Source: Phycisphaerae bacterium (GTDB lineage: Bacteria > Planctomycetota > Phycisphaerae > Sedimentisphaerales > Anaerobacaceae). Taken from it: a DNA stretch of 64,000 nucleotides. Location of the stretch: NCBI GenBank assembly GCA_028714255.1, contig JAQTMR010000010.1, forward strand, positions 27,406 to 91,405, written 5' to 3'. Position 1 is the stretch's first letter. Each line of letters starts with the position of its first letter. Under the pieces are notes generated by a model. The model saw nothing but the letters and a program-made list of their open reading frames with translations. It did not search any database and had not been told where the DNA came from. The position numbers were made by a program, and so were the translations under genes. This document shows positions 28,176 through 37,378 of this stretch, in pieces.

Positions 28176-28234
28176 CAAAGTGAACCTCCACTTTGTAGGT
28201 TAAAATTGCTATTTTTCAGTCTAAAACCGCTAAA

Positions 28235-28263
28235 AACTTAACTGCTTATTGTTGATTTGTCAA
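28235..28263 (-). promoter_or_regulatory. Possible promoter of the Hc1-like gene
   Basis: A perfect -35 TTGACA (28263-28258) is followed after 17 bases by TAAGTT, a weak -10. The 17-base stretch including the -35 also occurs in the dnaA promoter. Confidence 0.45.
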
Positions 28264-28407
28264 AGAAAAACGCTTTTTTTCCGCAAAAAACACACATTTT
28301 TTGCTTTTTTATCATCAAAACACAAGGTTTCTTAAGGCCATAGAACAAAAGGACTTATCTAACCTTATTGACCTTACCTTTGCGTATTGGCACTTAGGAG
28401 CAGAAAT

Positions 28408-28881
28408 TTAATGAAGTTTTTTGGTCAATTCCGCAATTCTCTGCCCGCGCCGCTGGCATTGCCGTTTAACCCTGTCATCAGGCTTATTGATAGATACCGG
28501 CCCGTAGTGGTCGCCTTGCGGGTCGCCGTGGACAATCATGCCGGCAATTATCATCGCTTCTATTATGCCCATAATCGTGGTTTCATTACCGCCGCCGATA
28601 TTTGCTGCGCTGGAAAAGGCCGCTCCGATTTTACCATCCAGCCTGCCATGAAAGCCAACGGTATCGTCGAACAATTGCTTGATGGGGCCGGCCATATGCC
28701 CGTAGTATGTTGGCGAGCCGATAACTATCGCGTCATATTTTAGCAGGTCGTCAGCTTTTACCTTTTCGATAGATTTGCAGTCGGTTGACAAACCTGCCTC
28801 ATTCATTGCCTTGGCTATTATCTCCGCCATTTCTTTTGTATTACCGCTTCTCGAATAATAAATAACTATTCCTTTTGCCAT
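28408..28881 (-). CDS. Flavodoxin-family protein (WrbA-like FMN-binding)
   Basis: A 157-residue protein with a flavodoxin fold. The FMN phosphate loop is YYSRSGNTKEMAE (about residues 9-20). GSPTYYGHMAGPIKQLFDD (about residues 55-73) and an AAFSSAANIGGGNETT loop (about 88-103) bind the isoalloxazine ring in relatives such as WrbA. It is probably a cytoplasmic NAD(P)H:quinone oxidoreductase or electron carrier. No neighbour indicates a pathway. Confidence 0.85.
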   Translation of the reverse strand: MAKGIVIYYSRSGNTKEMAEIIAKAMNEAGLSTDCKSIEKVKADDLLKYDAIVIGSPTYYGHMAGPIKQLFDDTVGFHGRLDGKIGAAFSSAANIGGGNETTIMGIIEAMIIAGMIVHGDPQGDHYGPVSINKPDDRVKRQCQRRGQRIAELTKKLH

Positions 28882-28907
28882 CTTTACTCCTTTCTATATC
28901 AGTTTCT

Positions 28908-28934
28908 GTCATTGCGAGCGCAGCGAAGCAATCT
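28908..28934. repeat. Half copy of a palindromic dispersed repeat
   Basis: GTCATTGCGAGCGCAGCGAAG with the following CAATCTC matches the left arm of the element at 29266-29341. It covers the end of the GIY-YIG gene: the TGA stop is within or at the edge of the repeat. Confidence 0.8.
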
Positions 28935-29224
28935 CATAGCTCATCGTATAAGTCACGCCATTCTTTGTTAATACTATTTATCAACTCTTCTTTCTTTTTC
29001 CGTGAACCAGCTTTGATTTGCTTTTCTCTTTTAATGCTACTGATGCAATCTCCAAATGCTTCGTAATAAACAAGTTTAACTACATTGTATTTCTTTGCGA
29101 ACCCTTCTACAAGTTTTTGCTTATGCTCGTACACCCGCCTTCTAATATCATTTGTCATCCCTGTGTAAAGGACGGTATTTGCTTTATTGGTCATTATGTA
29201 AACATAAAACTGTTTTGCTGTCAT
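28934..29224 (-). CDS. GIY-YIG nuclease superfamily protein
   Basis: A 96-residue single-domain protein. The motifs are FYVYIMTNKANTVLYTGMT (the GIY...YIG equivalent, residues about 7-25), the catalytic Arg in TNDIRRRVYEH, and YYEAFGD with the metal-binding Glu. The ATG at 29224 is preferred over the TTG three bases upstream. Both ends of the gene lie inside repeats: the start within a 23-base tandem repeat and the stop at a palindromic repeat. Such UPF0213-type proteins are not characterised. The context suggests a selfish or repeat-associated element rather than a housekeeping repair gene. Confidence 0.85.
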   Translation of the reverse strand: MTAKQFYVYIMTNKANTVLYTGMTNDIRRRVYEHKQKLVEGFAKKYNVVKLVYYEAFGDCISSIKREKQIKAGSRKKKEELINSINKEWRDLYDEL

Positions 29225-29265
29225 CAACGTATTCTGTCTTTTGTCATCAACATACTCTGTCTTTT
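29220..29265. repeat. Two tandem 23-base repeats at the GIY-YIG start
   Basis: GTCATCAACGTATTCTGTCT plus TTT (29220-29242) is followed by a copy with two changes (29243-29265). The palindromic repeat starts at the next base. Confidence 0.85.
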
Positions 29266-29341
29266 GTCATTGCGAGCGAAGCGAAGCAATCTCTTCGTTT
29301 CAAAACGGAGATTGCCACGCCCCTAAGGGGCTCGCAATGAC
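29266..29341. repeat. Palindromic (REP/MITE-like) repeat
   Basis: This is an imperfect inverted repeat. The left arm GTCATTGCGAGC...GAAGCAATCTC pairs with the right arm GAGATTGC...GCTCGCAATGAC, and the centre contains CCCCTAAGGGG. It lies between the GIY-YIG gene and the LolA-like gene and could form a long hairpin. Confidence 0.88.
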
Positions 29342-29344
29342 GGA

Positions 29345-30187
29345 TTATTTTTGTCCCCCCTTTCCAAGAGGTTCTGTTTCGATGTTGAATCCGTCGGGGA
29401 TTTTTAGCTCGAAGACCTTTTTGTTAACCTTATTATTGACCTTTGGCTGGAGAAACTTTATTTCATAAATATCCTCTTCGGTGGTAACTGCGACAATTTT
29501 CGCCGGCAGATGTAATTTCCTGTCAACCCAAAAATCGATAGTAGTGTAATCGTTTTTATAAATCGAATCTGCCTTAACCTTCAAATGCAGATGAATAAAA
29601 TTCTCCGCTTCACTGTCCTGCTGCTTGACTTGTGGTGAGCTTGCCTGCCCTGACCTTGCCGAATGGGTCGAATCCACTAATCCTATTTCAAACTCTTTTG
29701 TCAGGTCTTCGGCTTTACTGAAGCCGATTATTGGGAAATTTTCGCCGACCAGCTCGAAGGCGTCAACCGGTTCGTTCGGTTCAGCCTTTTGATAACGCTT
29801 GGCCTCTTTAATCTGATAATCGATATGCGTAAGCCAAACGCCGTCGAAGATATATTGCTCGGTGTATTTCTGTTCTTCTTCGTCATCCTGTTTAAGCGTT
29901 TGGAAATTTATCCTAAGTGCCGACCGTGCTTCGCTGGGCTTCGCCCCGGCGAGTTTCCCATCTGACTTTTGATAATACAAAACGCCCTTCCTTAGCGTTT
30001 CTGATTCCAACATCGGCTGGATGAATTTATATTCAATCCGGCACTGATAGGATTTTAACTCCGCAGTTTGCTTTTTTAATTGCTCTAAAACCGTATCTAC
30101 CGAATCAGCTTTAGAGCCGGCTGCCATTCCCCCCGCCGCAAGGCAAATCCCAACTATTGCAAAAACCTTTGTTATTGTCTTTTTCAT
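29345..30187 (-). CDS. Exported LolA-like protein (DUF1571-type)
   Basis: A 280-residue protein with a signal peptide (residues 1-27). The sequence LKKQTAELKSYQCRIEYKFI is followed by strands such as YTTIDFWVDRKLHLPAKIVA, the pattern of LolA/LolB-like outer-membrane sorting folds and planctomycete DUF1571 proteins. Lipid or lipoprotein binding in the periplasm is plausible. Residues about 171-186 (DSTHSARSGQASSPQVK region) look like an insertion derived from a dispersed DNA repeat. The start overlaps the stop of the HAD phosphatase gene by four bases, implying an operon. Confidence 0.7.
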   Translation of the reverse strand: MKKTITKVFAIVGICLAAGGMAAGSKADSVDTVLEQLKKQTAELKSYQCRIEYKFIQPMLESETLRKGVLYYQKSDGKLAGAKPSEARSALRINFQTLKQDDEEEQKYTEQYIFDGVWLTHIDYQIKEAKRYQKAEPNEPVDAFELVGENFPIIGFSKAEDLTKEFEIGLVDSTHSARSGQASSPQVKQQDSEAENFIHLHLKVKADSIYKNDYTTIDFWVDRKLHLPAKIVAVTTEEDIYEIKFLQPKVNNKVNKKVFELKIPDGFNIETEPLGKGGQK

Positions 30188-30792
30188 TTGCGGATTTCGC
30201 TCCTGTTTTTAATAATCTCAAGTATCTGGTCTATTCTTTCAATACAAAAGTCCGCATGTTTGGCGAATTCATCTGCCCGCTTGTGATTAGCCAGCAGCAC
30301 CGCCCCTGCTCCCGCGGCCCTGGCGCACTGCAAATCAAAAAGATAGTCACCCACCATCAATGTCTCTTCCGGCCTTACATCGAATATCTCGCATATCCGC
30401 AGCACGCCGAATGCGTCCGGCTTAACCGGCCCGTCTTCTCTATCGACAATAGCGTCGAATTGCAAGTTGTGCTTTTTAGCGATGGCCAGCGCATTACTTC
30501 GTTTATTGCGTGTCAATATTCCGATACGGATGCCCGATTTGCGAAGTGCTGAAAGCGTTTGTTCTGCGCCGACATTGAGGCTTGATTCTGTTACCGCCTT
30601 CTGCTCGTGATAGTGTAATATTTTTTCTATATCTTTACGCTGACGCGGCGACATCTTTTCCATCGCCTCCAGGATAGGCCCGGAATTTTTATCCAGCCCC
30701 ATCTCTTCTCGGATGGCGTCAAAATCGAAGAACGGCTGGGTTATTGTTCCATCCAAATCGAATATCACAGCTTTGATGGGTATGTCTCGCAT
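30184..30792 (-). CDS. HAD-superfamily phosphatase (phosphoglycolate phosphatase-like)
   Basis: A 202-residue protein with all four HAD motifs: FDLDGT (Asp12, Asp14), LTRN (about residue 100), Lys in VKPDAF, and GDYLFDLQCA (about residue 145). The alpha-helical cap follows motif I, as in subfamily IA phosphatases. It probably hydrolyses a small phosphate ester in the cytoplasm. It is co-transcribed with the LolA-like gene (overlapping ATGA) and begins six bases after the LysR gene, so all three may form one unit. Confidence 0.87.
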   Translation of the reverse strand: MRDIPIKAVIFDLDGTITQPFFDFDAIREEMGLDKNSGPILEAMEKMSPRQRKDIEKILHYHEQKAVTESSLNVGAEQTLSALRKSGIRIGILTRNKRSNALAIAKKHNLQFDAIVDREDGPVKPDAFGVLRICEIFDVRPEETLMVGDYLFDLQCARAAGAGAVLLANHKRADEFAKHADFCIERIDQILEIIKNRSEIRK

Positions 30793-30798
30793 CTCGCT

Positions 30799-31680
30799 TT
30801 ACGATTTTTTGCGGAGCAACTCGATAAAGTATCGGACAGCCTGTCCTAAAATTTTGTTCTTGCTAACGATTATGCCGGTCGGCCTTACAAATTTCTCATT
30901 TGAAAAGGGTATTGCCTTTATTGTTCCGCTGCTGACTTCCTGAACTATCGTGTTTTCGGGCAGTATGCTTATCCCAGCGTTTATTTCTATGGCCCGTTTT
31001 ATAGTTTCAACATTGTCAAATTCCATCACCGGCCGAACAGCAATATTGTAACGCTGTAAGATACCGTCTATCCATTTGCGGGTAGGAGTGTCTTTTTCGA
31101 ACGCAATAAATCTCTCGAACTGCGCTTTATGGATATCTATTTGTGATTCGCCTGCCAAAGGATGCTTGGGACTGCAGACCAAAACCAGAGGCTCATCGTC
31201 AAGGTCATAAACTTCCAGTCTTTTATCCCGCCTCGGTACAGCTACAAGACCGATATCAGCTTCGCCGGCCAAAACCAGTTCATAAATCCTCGCCGAGCTC
31301 AAATATTCGATATGAACGTTAACATCAGGATACTTGACCATAAATTTCTTAACATAATCCGGAAGCGTATGCATACCGATACTATAAATCGCAGCTACAT
31401 TTATCCTGCCTGCCGAGGGTTTATGCAGGGTGTTCAATTCACTTTTGAGTTGCTCATACCTTCCGATGATGTCCTTGCAGGCATCGTAAAACAATCGTCC
31501 CGTAGTAGTCAGTTCCAGCGGCCTTTTTTTCCTGTCCAGTAACTGGACCTTGTGGGCCAGTTCCAGTTGTGCGAGTTGCTGGGAAACCGCAGATTGGCTT
31601 AGAAGATGCTTTTCCGCTGTTTTCGAGAAGCTTTCCAGCTCAACCAAATCGCAGAATATCTTTAAAGTTTCTATATGCAT
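30799..31680 (-). CDS. LysR-family transcriptional regulator
   Basis: A 293-residue regulator. The N-terminal winged helix-turn-helix is in FCDLVELESFSKTAEKHLLS and QSAVSQQLAQLELAHKVQLL (residues about 9-45). The C-terminal substrate-binding domain starts near residue 90 (RINVAAIYSIGMHTLPDYV). It is divergent from gdhA with a 182-base intergenic region, the usual arrangement for a LysR protein controlling its neighbour. Control of glutamate dehydrogenase in response to nitrogen status is therefore a reasonable guess. Confidence 0.9.
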   Translation of the reverse strand: MHIETLKIFCDLVELESFSKTAEKHLLSQSAVSQQLAQLELAHKVQLLDRKKRPLELTTTGRLFYDACKDIIGRYEQLKSELNTLHKPSAGRINVAAIYSIGMHTLPDYVKKFMVKYPDVNVHIEYLSSARIYELVLAGEADIGLVAVPRRDKRLEVYDLDDEPLVLVCSPKHPLAGESQIDIHKAQFERFIAFEKDTPTRKWIDGILQRYNIAVRPVMEFDNVETIKRAIEINAGISILPENTIVQEVSSGTIKAIPFSNEKFVRPTGIIVSKNKILGQAVRYFIELLRKKS

Positions 31681-31847
31681 TATAAGCTTTTCTGATAGAT
31701 TATATTATCATTAATATCTTGCTCTGCATTATTAAGTATGTTTATATTACCGTAGCCGTTAGTTGTTTTCAAATTAATTGTCCGGATTTTCTATTAGCCT
31801 GACTTATTACCAAGGCCGGACATGAAAACTGAAATTTATTTTTTTAA

Positions 31848-33209
<1,362 letters not shown>

Positions 33210-33230
33210 AAAAACTGACGGTTAATTCTC

Positions 33231-33263
33231 AAAGGACGCTCTTGTTCAAGGGCGTCCTTTTTT
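33231..33263 (+). terminator. Rho-independent terminator of gdhA
   Basis: AAAGGACGC and GGCGTCCTTT form the stem, followed by a T run. The hairpin lies between gdhA and the glycosylase gene and argues against a glycosylase start at 33242. Confidence 0.9.
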
Positions 33264-33301
33264 ATTGCCTATCTCCCAAAATACGATTACAATCGCCTGC
33301 G

Positions 33302-34105
33302 ATGGAAAAGGAAATCGACATAAACAAAACCATCCGCCAACATGCAGAGATAGAAGATTTTTTCTCCGGTGGTTTTACTGTCAGGACTGAAACTGCCAAA
33401 TCCCAATTACAGCAGTCCACCCTTGAGCGAGATTCCGCTCCCGCCCAAGGGCGAGGTCTCGCTGAAGGCGGAAAAGGCCAACAGGACAAAGAAGACTCAA
33501 CCGACAAAGTCGCAGAGCTTGAGAAAATCGCCGATGAAGTTTGCCAGTGCCGCAAATGTGAACTCGGCTCGCTGCGTACCAACGCCGTTCCTGGCGAGGG
33601 CAATCCGAATGCTCGCATACTTTTCATCGGTGAAGGTCCTGGGGCTGACGAAGATGCTCAGGGACGACCTTTCGTCGGAAGAGCAGGAAAACTGTTGGAT
33701 AAGATAATCGCAGCTTGCGGGCTAAAACGCGGTGATGTATTCATAGCCAATATCGTGAAGTGCCGGCCGCCCGGAAACCGTGACCCGCTTGCTGATGAAA
33801 TAATAAACTGCTTTCCATACCTTCAAAGGCAGATTGAAATAATAAATCCTGATGTTATTGTGACTCTGGGGGCCCCGGCGACCAAAACTTTATTAAACAC
33901 AAACAAACCGATAGGCCAATTAAGGGGGCAATTCCACGAATACGTCGCGGGCCTTGGCAGCACGCCGATAAAGCTTATGCCGACATATCACCCCGCATAT
34001 CTTTTACGCAACTATTCTCAGGAGAATCGCAGAAGGGTCTGGGATGATATGAAAGAGGTTCTTACCGCACTCGACCTGCCAATCCCGGAACACCGCGGCA
34101 AATAA
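33302..34105 (+). CDS. Family-4 uracil-DNA glycosylase (4Fe-4S)
   Basis: A 267-residue protein. The ATG at 33302 is used because the earlier TTG lies inside the gdhA terminator. The catalytic loop is IGEGPGADEDAQGRPFVGRA (from about residue 109), and the second loop TYHPAYLLR is near the C-terminus. Four cysteines in the family pattern, Cys83, Cys86, Cys154 (in KCRPPGNRDP) and Cys170, should hold a 4Fe-4S cluster. It removes uracil from deaminated DNA. The N-terminal 80 residues are a low-complexity linker; a part near residues 40-58 may derive from a dispersed repeat. Confidence 0.92.
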   Translation: MEKEIDINKTIRQHAEIEDFFSGGFTVRTETAKSQLQQSTLERDSAPAQGRGLAEGGKGQQDKEDSTDKVAELEKIADEVCQCRKCELGSLRTNAVPGEGNPNARILFIGEGPGADEDAQGRPFVGRAGKLLDKIIAACGLKRGDVFIANIVKCRPPGNRDPLADEIINCFPYLQRQIEIINPDVIVTLGAPATKTLLNTNKPIGQLRGQFHEYVAGLGSTPIKLMPTYHPAYLLRNYSQENRRRVWDDMKEVLTALDLPIPEHRGK

Positions 34106-34442
34106 CCCCGCGTTATTCTCAAAAAGTGCCTTTCGGGAGTAAAATGCCATGAAGGCAAAACCATAAGGACCTGTAATGATATGTTTAATCTGGCTAATAA
34201 GGCCGTTTTTGCGGCAAAAATCAAGATTTTCATTCCTAACGCTTTATCTTGCGATTAAGGGTGAAAAAAAGTTTCATTTTTTTTATTTTTTCTCTTGACA
34301 TTTTTATTGGACTAAAATACTATAACGGTGGAGAAGATGAGAATTTGACAAAAGAGGATGTCTTCGAACAACATGTTTTTATGCTTCTGTGAGCACGGAA
34401 GTGTGAGAAACGTGTAAACAGCGAAGAAGAGGAGATGAGAAG
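34106..34442. other. Upstream region of the PEP-CTERM/DUF4114-like gene
   Basis: This contains a sigma-70-type promoter and a leader of about 110 bases rich in purines. No ORF is supported. Confidence 0.6.
34295..34323 (+). promoter_or_regulatory. Sigma-70-type promoter of the 34443 gene
   Basis: The perfect -35 TTGACA (34295-34300), a 17-base spacer and -10 TACTAT (34318-34323) lie upstream of a leader of about 110 bases. Confidence 0.75.
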
Positions 34443-35231
34443 ATGAAGAGAGAAGGGGAGCGGGTGAGCGCGCGAGGTCTGGTGTTGTTGGTCGCGCTGT
34501 TAGTTACTTGGGGAGTAGTTCCTGCGTTTGCCGATTTTGGGTACACCCCTGTTAGTTCACCGCCGGGCGGTGAGTTAAGTCACGCACAGATACTGCAGCA
34601 GATTTACGACCAGAACTTCACGGCTAGCGGACTAAACTATGTTGGCGATGGTGGTGTTACTGCGCAACGAGTGTATGATTTTGATAATATATATTATAAC
34701 ACCACTCACGTATATAACCATACTTCCGACGACGTTGACCAGATATGGATGGATGGTACGGTAACCGTGACTGCCATTGCCAAGTACGCGACTTATAACC
34801 AGGCATTCGGCTGGAATGGAGGCGGAACAAGTTCCTACTCCTCTGATTTCACTCAGTTGGTTGACCAAGGCGATATCGGCGAATCAGGGGTTTCCTTCCA
34901 AATCGAGGAAGGCGATCAATTTCTCTGGGGTTATCAGGCGAAAGAAAACCCAAGCTGTTCATGGTGGGAAGATGGTGAGAATCTGGAATGGTGGTCCAGA
35001 CCTGAGAGTAACTGGCACTGTCCCGGAGAAGACCACATGGTTACTTACTATATGGAAGGCACCAGCCCGGGTGAAGCCGTCTGGACAATCTTTATGGAAG
35101 ACCTGCGTCTTTATGAGTCCGACAAAGACTACAATGACTTTGTCGTAGAAATAAGGGCCATCCCCGAGCCGGCATCGATACTGTTACTCAGTTTGGGCGG
35201 CTTGGCTATGTTGAGGAAACGTAGAGCTTAA
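34443..35231 (+). CDS. PEP-CTERM protein with DUF4114-like domain
   Basis: A 262-residue exported protein. An N-terminal signal segment (GLVLLVALLVTWGVVPAFA) is preceded by a charged extension. The region near residues 215-240 (LRLYESDKDYNDFVVEI) matches the Asp-rich end of DUF4114-type beta domains. The C-terminal IPEPASILLLSLGGLAMLRK tail is a PEP-CTERM sorting signal. The protein is aromatic-rich (W and Y in the 130-190 region), suggesting a ligand-binding beta sandwich. It is flanked by its own promoter and terminator. Confidence 0.83.
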   Translation: MKREGERVSARGLVLLVALLVTWGVVPAFADFGYTPVSSPPGGELSHAQILQQIYDQNFTASGLNYVGDGGVTAQRVYDFDNIYYNTTHVYNHTSDDVDQIWMDGTVTVTAIAKYATYNQAFGWNGGGTSSYSSDFTQLVDQGDIGESGVSFQIEEGDQFLWGYQAKENPSCSWWEDGENLEWWSRPESNWHCPGEDHMVTYYMEGTSPGEAVWTIFMEDLRLYESDKDYNDFVVEIRAIPEPASILLLSLGGLAMLRKRRA

Positions 35232-35260
35232 ATCAAAACGAAAAACTTAATCGAAAACCA

Positions 35261-35291
35261 AAAAGCTGTGAACCTTTTCACAGCTTTTTTT
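35261..35291 (+). terminator. Rho-independent terminator
   Basis: AAAAGCTGTGAA...TTCACAGCTTTTTTT forms a stable hairpin with a T run, 30 bases after the PEP-CTERM gene stop. Confidence 0.92.
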
Positions 35292-35406
35292 TATTCCTGC
35301 CGGACGATAGTTGCTAAATTTTTTGTACCATTTCCTCTTATTCATCCCCGGATTGCCTATTTTATAGGACAAGAAAGATAAGGCCGGTTACGGGGGGAGA
35401 TGTCAC

Positions 35407-35435
35407 TTGACTTGAAAAAGCATTTTGGATACAAT
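35407..35435 (+). promoter_or_regulatory. Sigma-70-type promoter of the 35584 gene
   Basis: TTGACT (35407-35412), a 17-base spacer and TACAAT (35430-35435). The leader of roughly 140 bases downstream contains a GTGTCC-TT-GGACAC palindrome. Confidence 0.75.
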
Positions 35436-35527
35436 GTAATCGTAAAGAAGAATGAGGGGCGAGTTTCAACTCCACCCATATCTATTTCAGCAAGTGTAAA
35501 GAGGGGTTCAGGACTTTGCTATTAGAT

Positions 35528-35542
35528 TGTGTCCTTGGACAC
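35528..35542. promoter_or_regulatory. Palindrome in the PEP-CTERM leader
   Basis: GTGTCC-TT-GGACAC is a perfect inverted repeat about 42 bases before the ATG. It could be an operator or an RNA hairpin. Confidence 0.4.
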
Positions 35543-35583
35543 TATGCAGAGTTCTTGCATCAAGAAGAGGGGAAGAGGGGAAT

Positions 35584-36486
35584 ATGAGAAGTATATGGTT
35601 CTCGACAATTATCGTAGCGGTCATAATTGGTATAACCACGTCTGTTTTTGCTGTCCCGATTTATACCGTTGATGATTACAGGTCCAGATGGGGCACTTAC
35701 TCAAGCAAAATAATCGTGACAGATTCCAAGGCTCCTCATAGCGAGGTAGTCTTGAACACCGGCACCGGTAAGAGAATGACCGACATCGCCGTAACGCCGA
35801 GCAGCTCAAGCCTTTATACGATAACGGGCGACGGGGGCACATCACTTTATCGTTTTGATGTTGATAATGGCCGTTTGCTGGATAGCTGGAATCTCGGCAT
35901 ACAGGCAGCAGGGTTCAAAAATGCCCTCGTAGCTGAAAGTGATACATCACTGCTTCTTATGTCTAATGATAAAACAAATCTCTGGAGGATAAATCTGGAC
36001 AACACGGGTAACTATGTATCCACCAGTACCATCGGAAACATCGGCAAATACTCTTCCGGCGATTTGGCAATTTCTCCGAATGGCACGATTTACTTTTCTG
36101 CCGTGGACAGCAGTAATAGCACCACCGCCAAAAACAGACTTTACACGATAGACCTTACAGGAACTAAACCTTTGGTAACCGAAATTGGAATAATACATAA
36201 AGCCGGCAGCAATCCACGGAGGAGTTGGCTCCCTCAAATATACGGACTGGCTTTTGATGAAGACGGCGTTCTCTATGGCGGAAGAGGTGTTTTCGGTGTC
36301 GCGGAAGATATTTATAAGATTAACCTGCTTGATGCCAGCGCTACCTTCGCATGGACTATGCATTCTTCAAGCGGCATCAACGGATTAGCCAGCGCCCCCG
36401 GGATTACCAATGTTCCTGAGCCGGCAACGATTTGTTTGCTTGGTCTCGGTTCTTTAAGCCTGATTGGCAGGAAAAAACATACATAG
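35584..36486 (+). CDS. PEP-CTERM protein, beta-propeller-like
   Basis: A 300-residue exported protein. The ATG at 35584 is chosen because a purine-rich ribosome-binding region precedes it and the product then begins with a signal peptide (MRSIWFSTIIVAVIIGITTS). The body has repeated strand-turn units such as DIAVTPSSSSLYTITGDGGT, DLAISPNGTIYFSAVDSSN and YGLAFDEDGVLYGGRGVFG, the pattern of a beta-propeller. The tail VPEPATICLLGLGSLSLIGR is a PEP-CTERM signal. No terminator separates it from the next PEP-CTERM gene, so they may be co-transcribed. Confidence 0.83.
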   Translation: MRSIWFSTIIVAVIIGITTSVFAVPIYTVDDYRSRWGTYSSKIIVTDSKAPHSEVVLNTGTGKRMTDIAVTPSSSSLYTITGDGGTSLYRFDVDNGRLLDSWNLGIQAAGFKNALVAESDTSLLLMSNDKTNLWRINLDNTGNYVSTSTIGNIGKYSSGDLAISPNGTIYFSAVDSSNSTTAKNRLYTIDLTGTKPLVTEIGIIHKAGSNPRRSWLPQIYGLAFDEDGVLYGGRGVFGVAEDIYKINLLDASATFAWTMHSSSGINGLASAPGITNVPEPATICLLGLGSLSLIGRKKHT

Positions 36487-36568
36487 TTAAAAATCAGAGG
36501 TCTGAAATACGAAGCGTTTTGTGCTCCGCAGGACGACTCTGATGAAGATAAAAACTGAGGAGGAGAAT

Positions 36569-37291
36569 ATGAAAAAGTTAATCGCGGCAGTTATTTTGGT
36601 TGGTATTGTACTGACTTCGACGGCAAGTGCGACAATTCTCGGTACAGTAAATATCGATAATCACAATAATAGTCTTTCTGACATGGGCCAACTGTTTGGT
36701 GGCGGCCTTACCGGTGAAAGCTGTTACACGGGAATCTATTCGTGGACCAACACCCACGCAATTGGTACTACTGGCCTGGGTACGCAGGTTCCTGATTGGG
36801 GCTTCTGTATAGAATTGACTCAAGGCCCATATAATGGCTGGCAGGATGTTATCCCGCTGAATGAAGCGCCTCTGCCGGCTCAGTTCGGCACGCCTACGCA
36901 AACTACCAAAGCCAACTACATACGCGAGCTTTGGGGTAGAAACTTTAATCCGTTGTGGTTGACGGGCGGCTCAGCCAACAAACAGATGGCGGAAGCCTTC
37001 AGTACTGCGGTATGGGAGATAATTTACGAACCAGGCGGCCCCGCTGCATGGGATGTTACCAGCGGCCTGGGTTTCCATGCTGCGAACATCGAACAGGCTG
37101 CTATCGCCAATCTTTGGCTTAGCCAGTTAGACGGCGACTCTGCGTATTTTGCGAACAATTTGGTTGCGACCAGTACACTTGAGGGGCAGGACTACTTGGT
37201 ACAGCTATCGGTAATATCGACACCTGAGCCGGCGACAGTTGGAATTATGGGCCTCGGCGGGTTGGCTTTGATTAGAAAACGCAGGGTATAA
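36569..37291 (+). CDS. PEP-CTERM protein with thioester-like N-terminal region
   Basis: A 240-residue exported protein. The start at 36569 has a strong GAGGAGGA site and opens a signal peptide (MKKLIAAVILVGIVLTSTAS). The body contains CIELTQGP and AFSTAVWEIIYE, resembling Cys-His/thioester-type adhesion folds seen in PEP-CTERM proteins, but I cannot confirm a catalytic Cys. The tail TPEPATVGIMGLGGLALIRK is the sorting signal. A terminator follows. Confidence 0.82.
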   Translation: MKKLIAAVILVGIVLTSTASATILGTVNIDNHNNSLSDMGQLFGGGLTGESCYTGIYSWTNTHAIGTTGLGTQVPDWGFCIELTQGPYNGWQDVIPLNEAPLPAQFGTPTQTTKANYIRELWGRNFNPLWLTGGSANKQMAEAFSTAVWEIIYEPGGPAAWDVTSGLGFHAANIEQAAIANLWLSQLDGDSAYFANNLVATSTLEGQDYLVQLSVISTPEPATVGIMGLGGLALIRKRRV

Positions 37292-37316
37292 AACCCGATT
37301 TTAATTTGTAGATTTG

Positions 37317-37347
37317 AAAGGCTGTGAGAAAACCTCGCAGCCTTTTT
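37317..37347 (+). terminator. Rho-independent terminator between PEP-CTERM gene and dnaA
   Basis: AAGGCTGTGAG...CTCGCAGCCTTTTTT forms a stem with a T run. It lies between convergent genes and could also act on dnaA transcripts. Confidence 0.88.
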
Positions 37348-37378
37348 TATTTGCCGGTTCTTGTCGATACGTTCACGT

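Larger units (their letters stand above)
35232..35583. other. Intergenic region between PEP-CTERM genes
   Basis: This holds the terminator of the upstream gene, a clear promoter and a 14-base palindrome in the leader of the next gene. No ORF is supported. Confidence 0.6.

Noticed and set aside
33242..33301. Earlier start (TTG) for the uracil-DNA glycosylase
   Set aside because: It would place the start inside the gdhA terminator hairpin.
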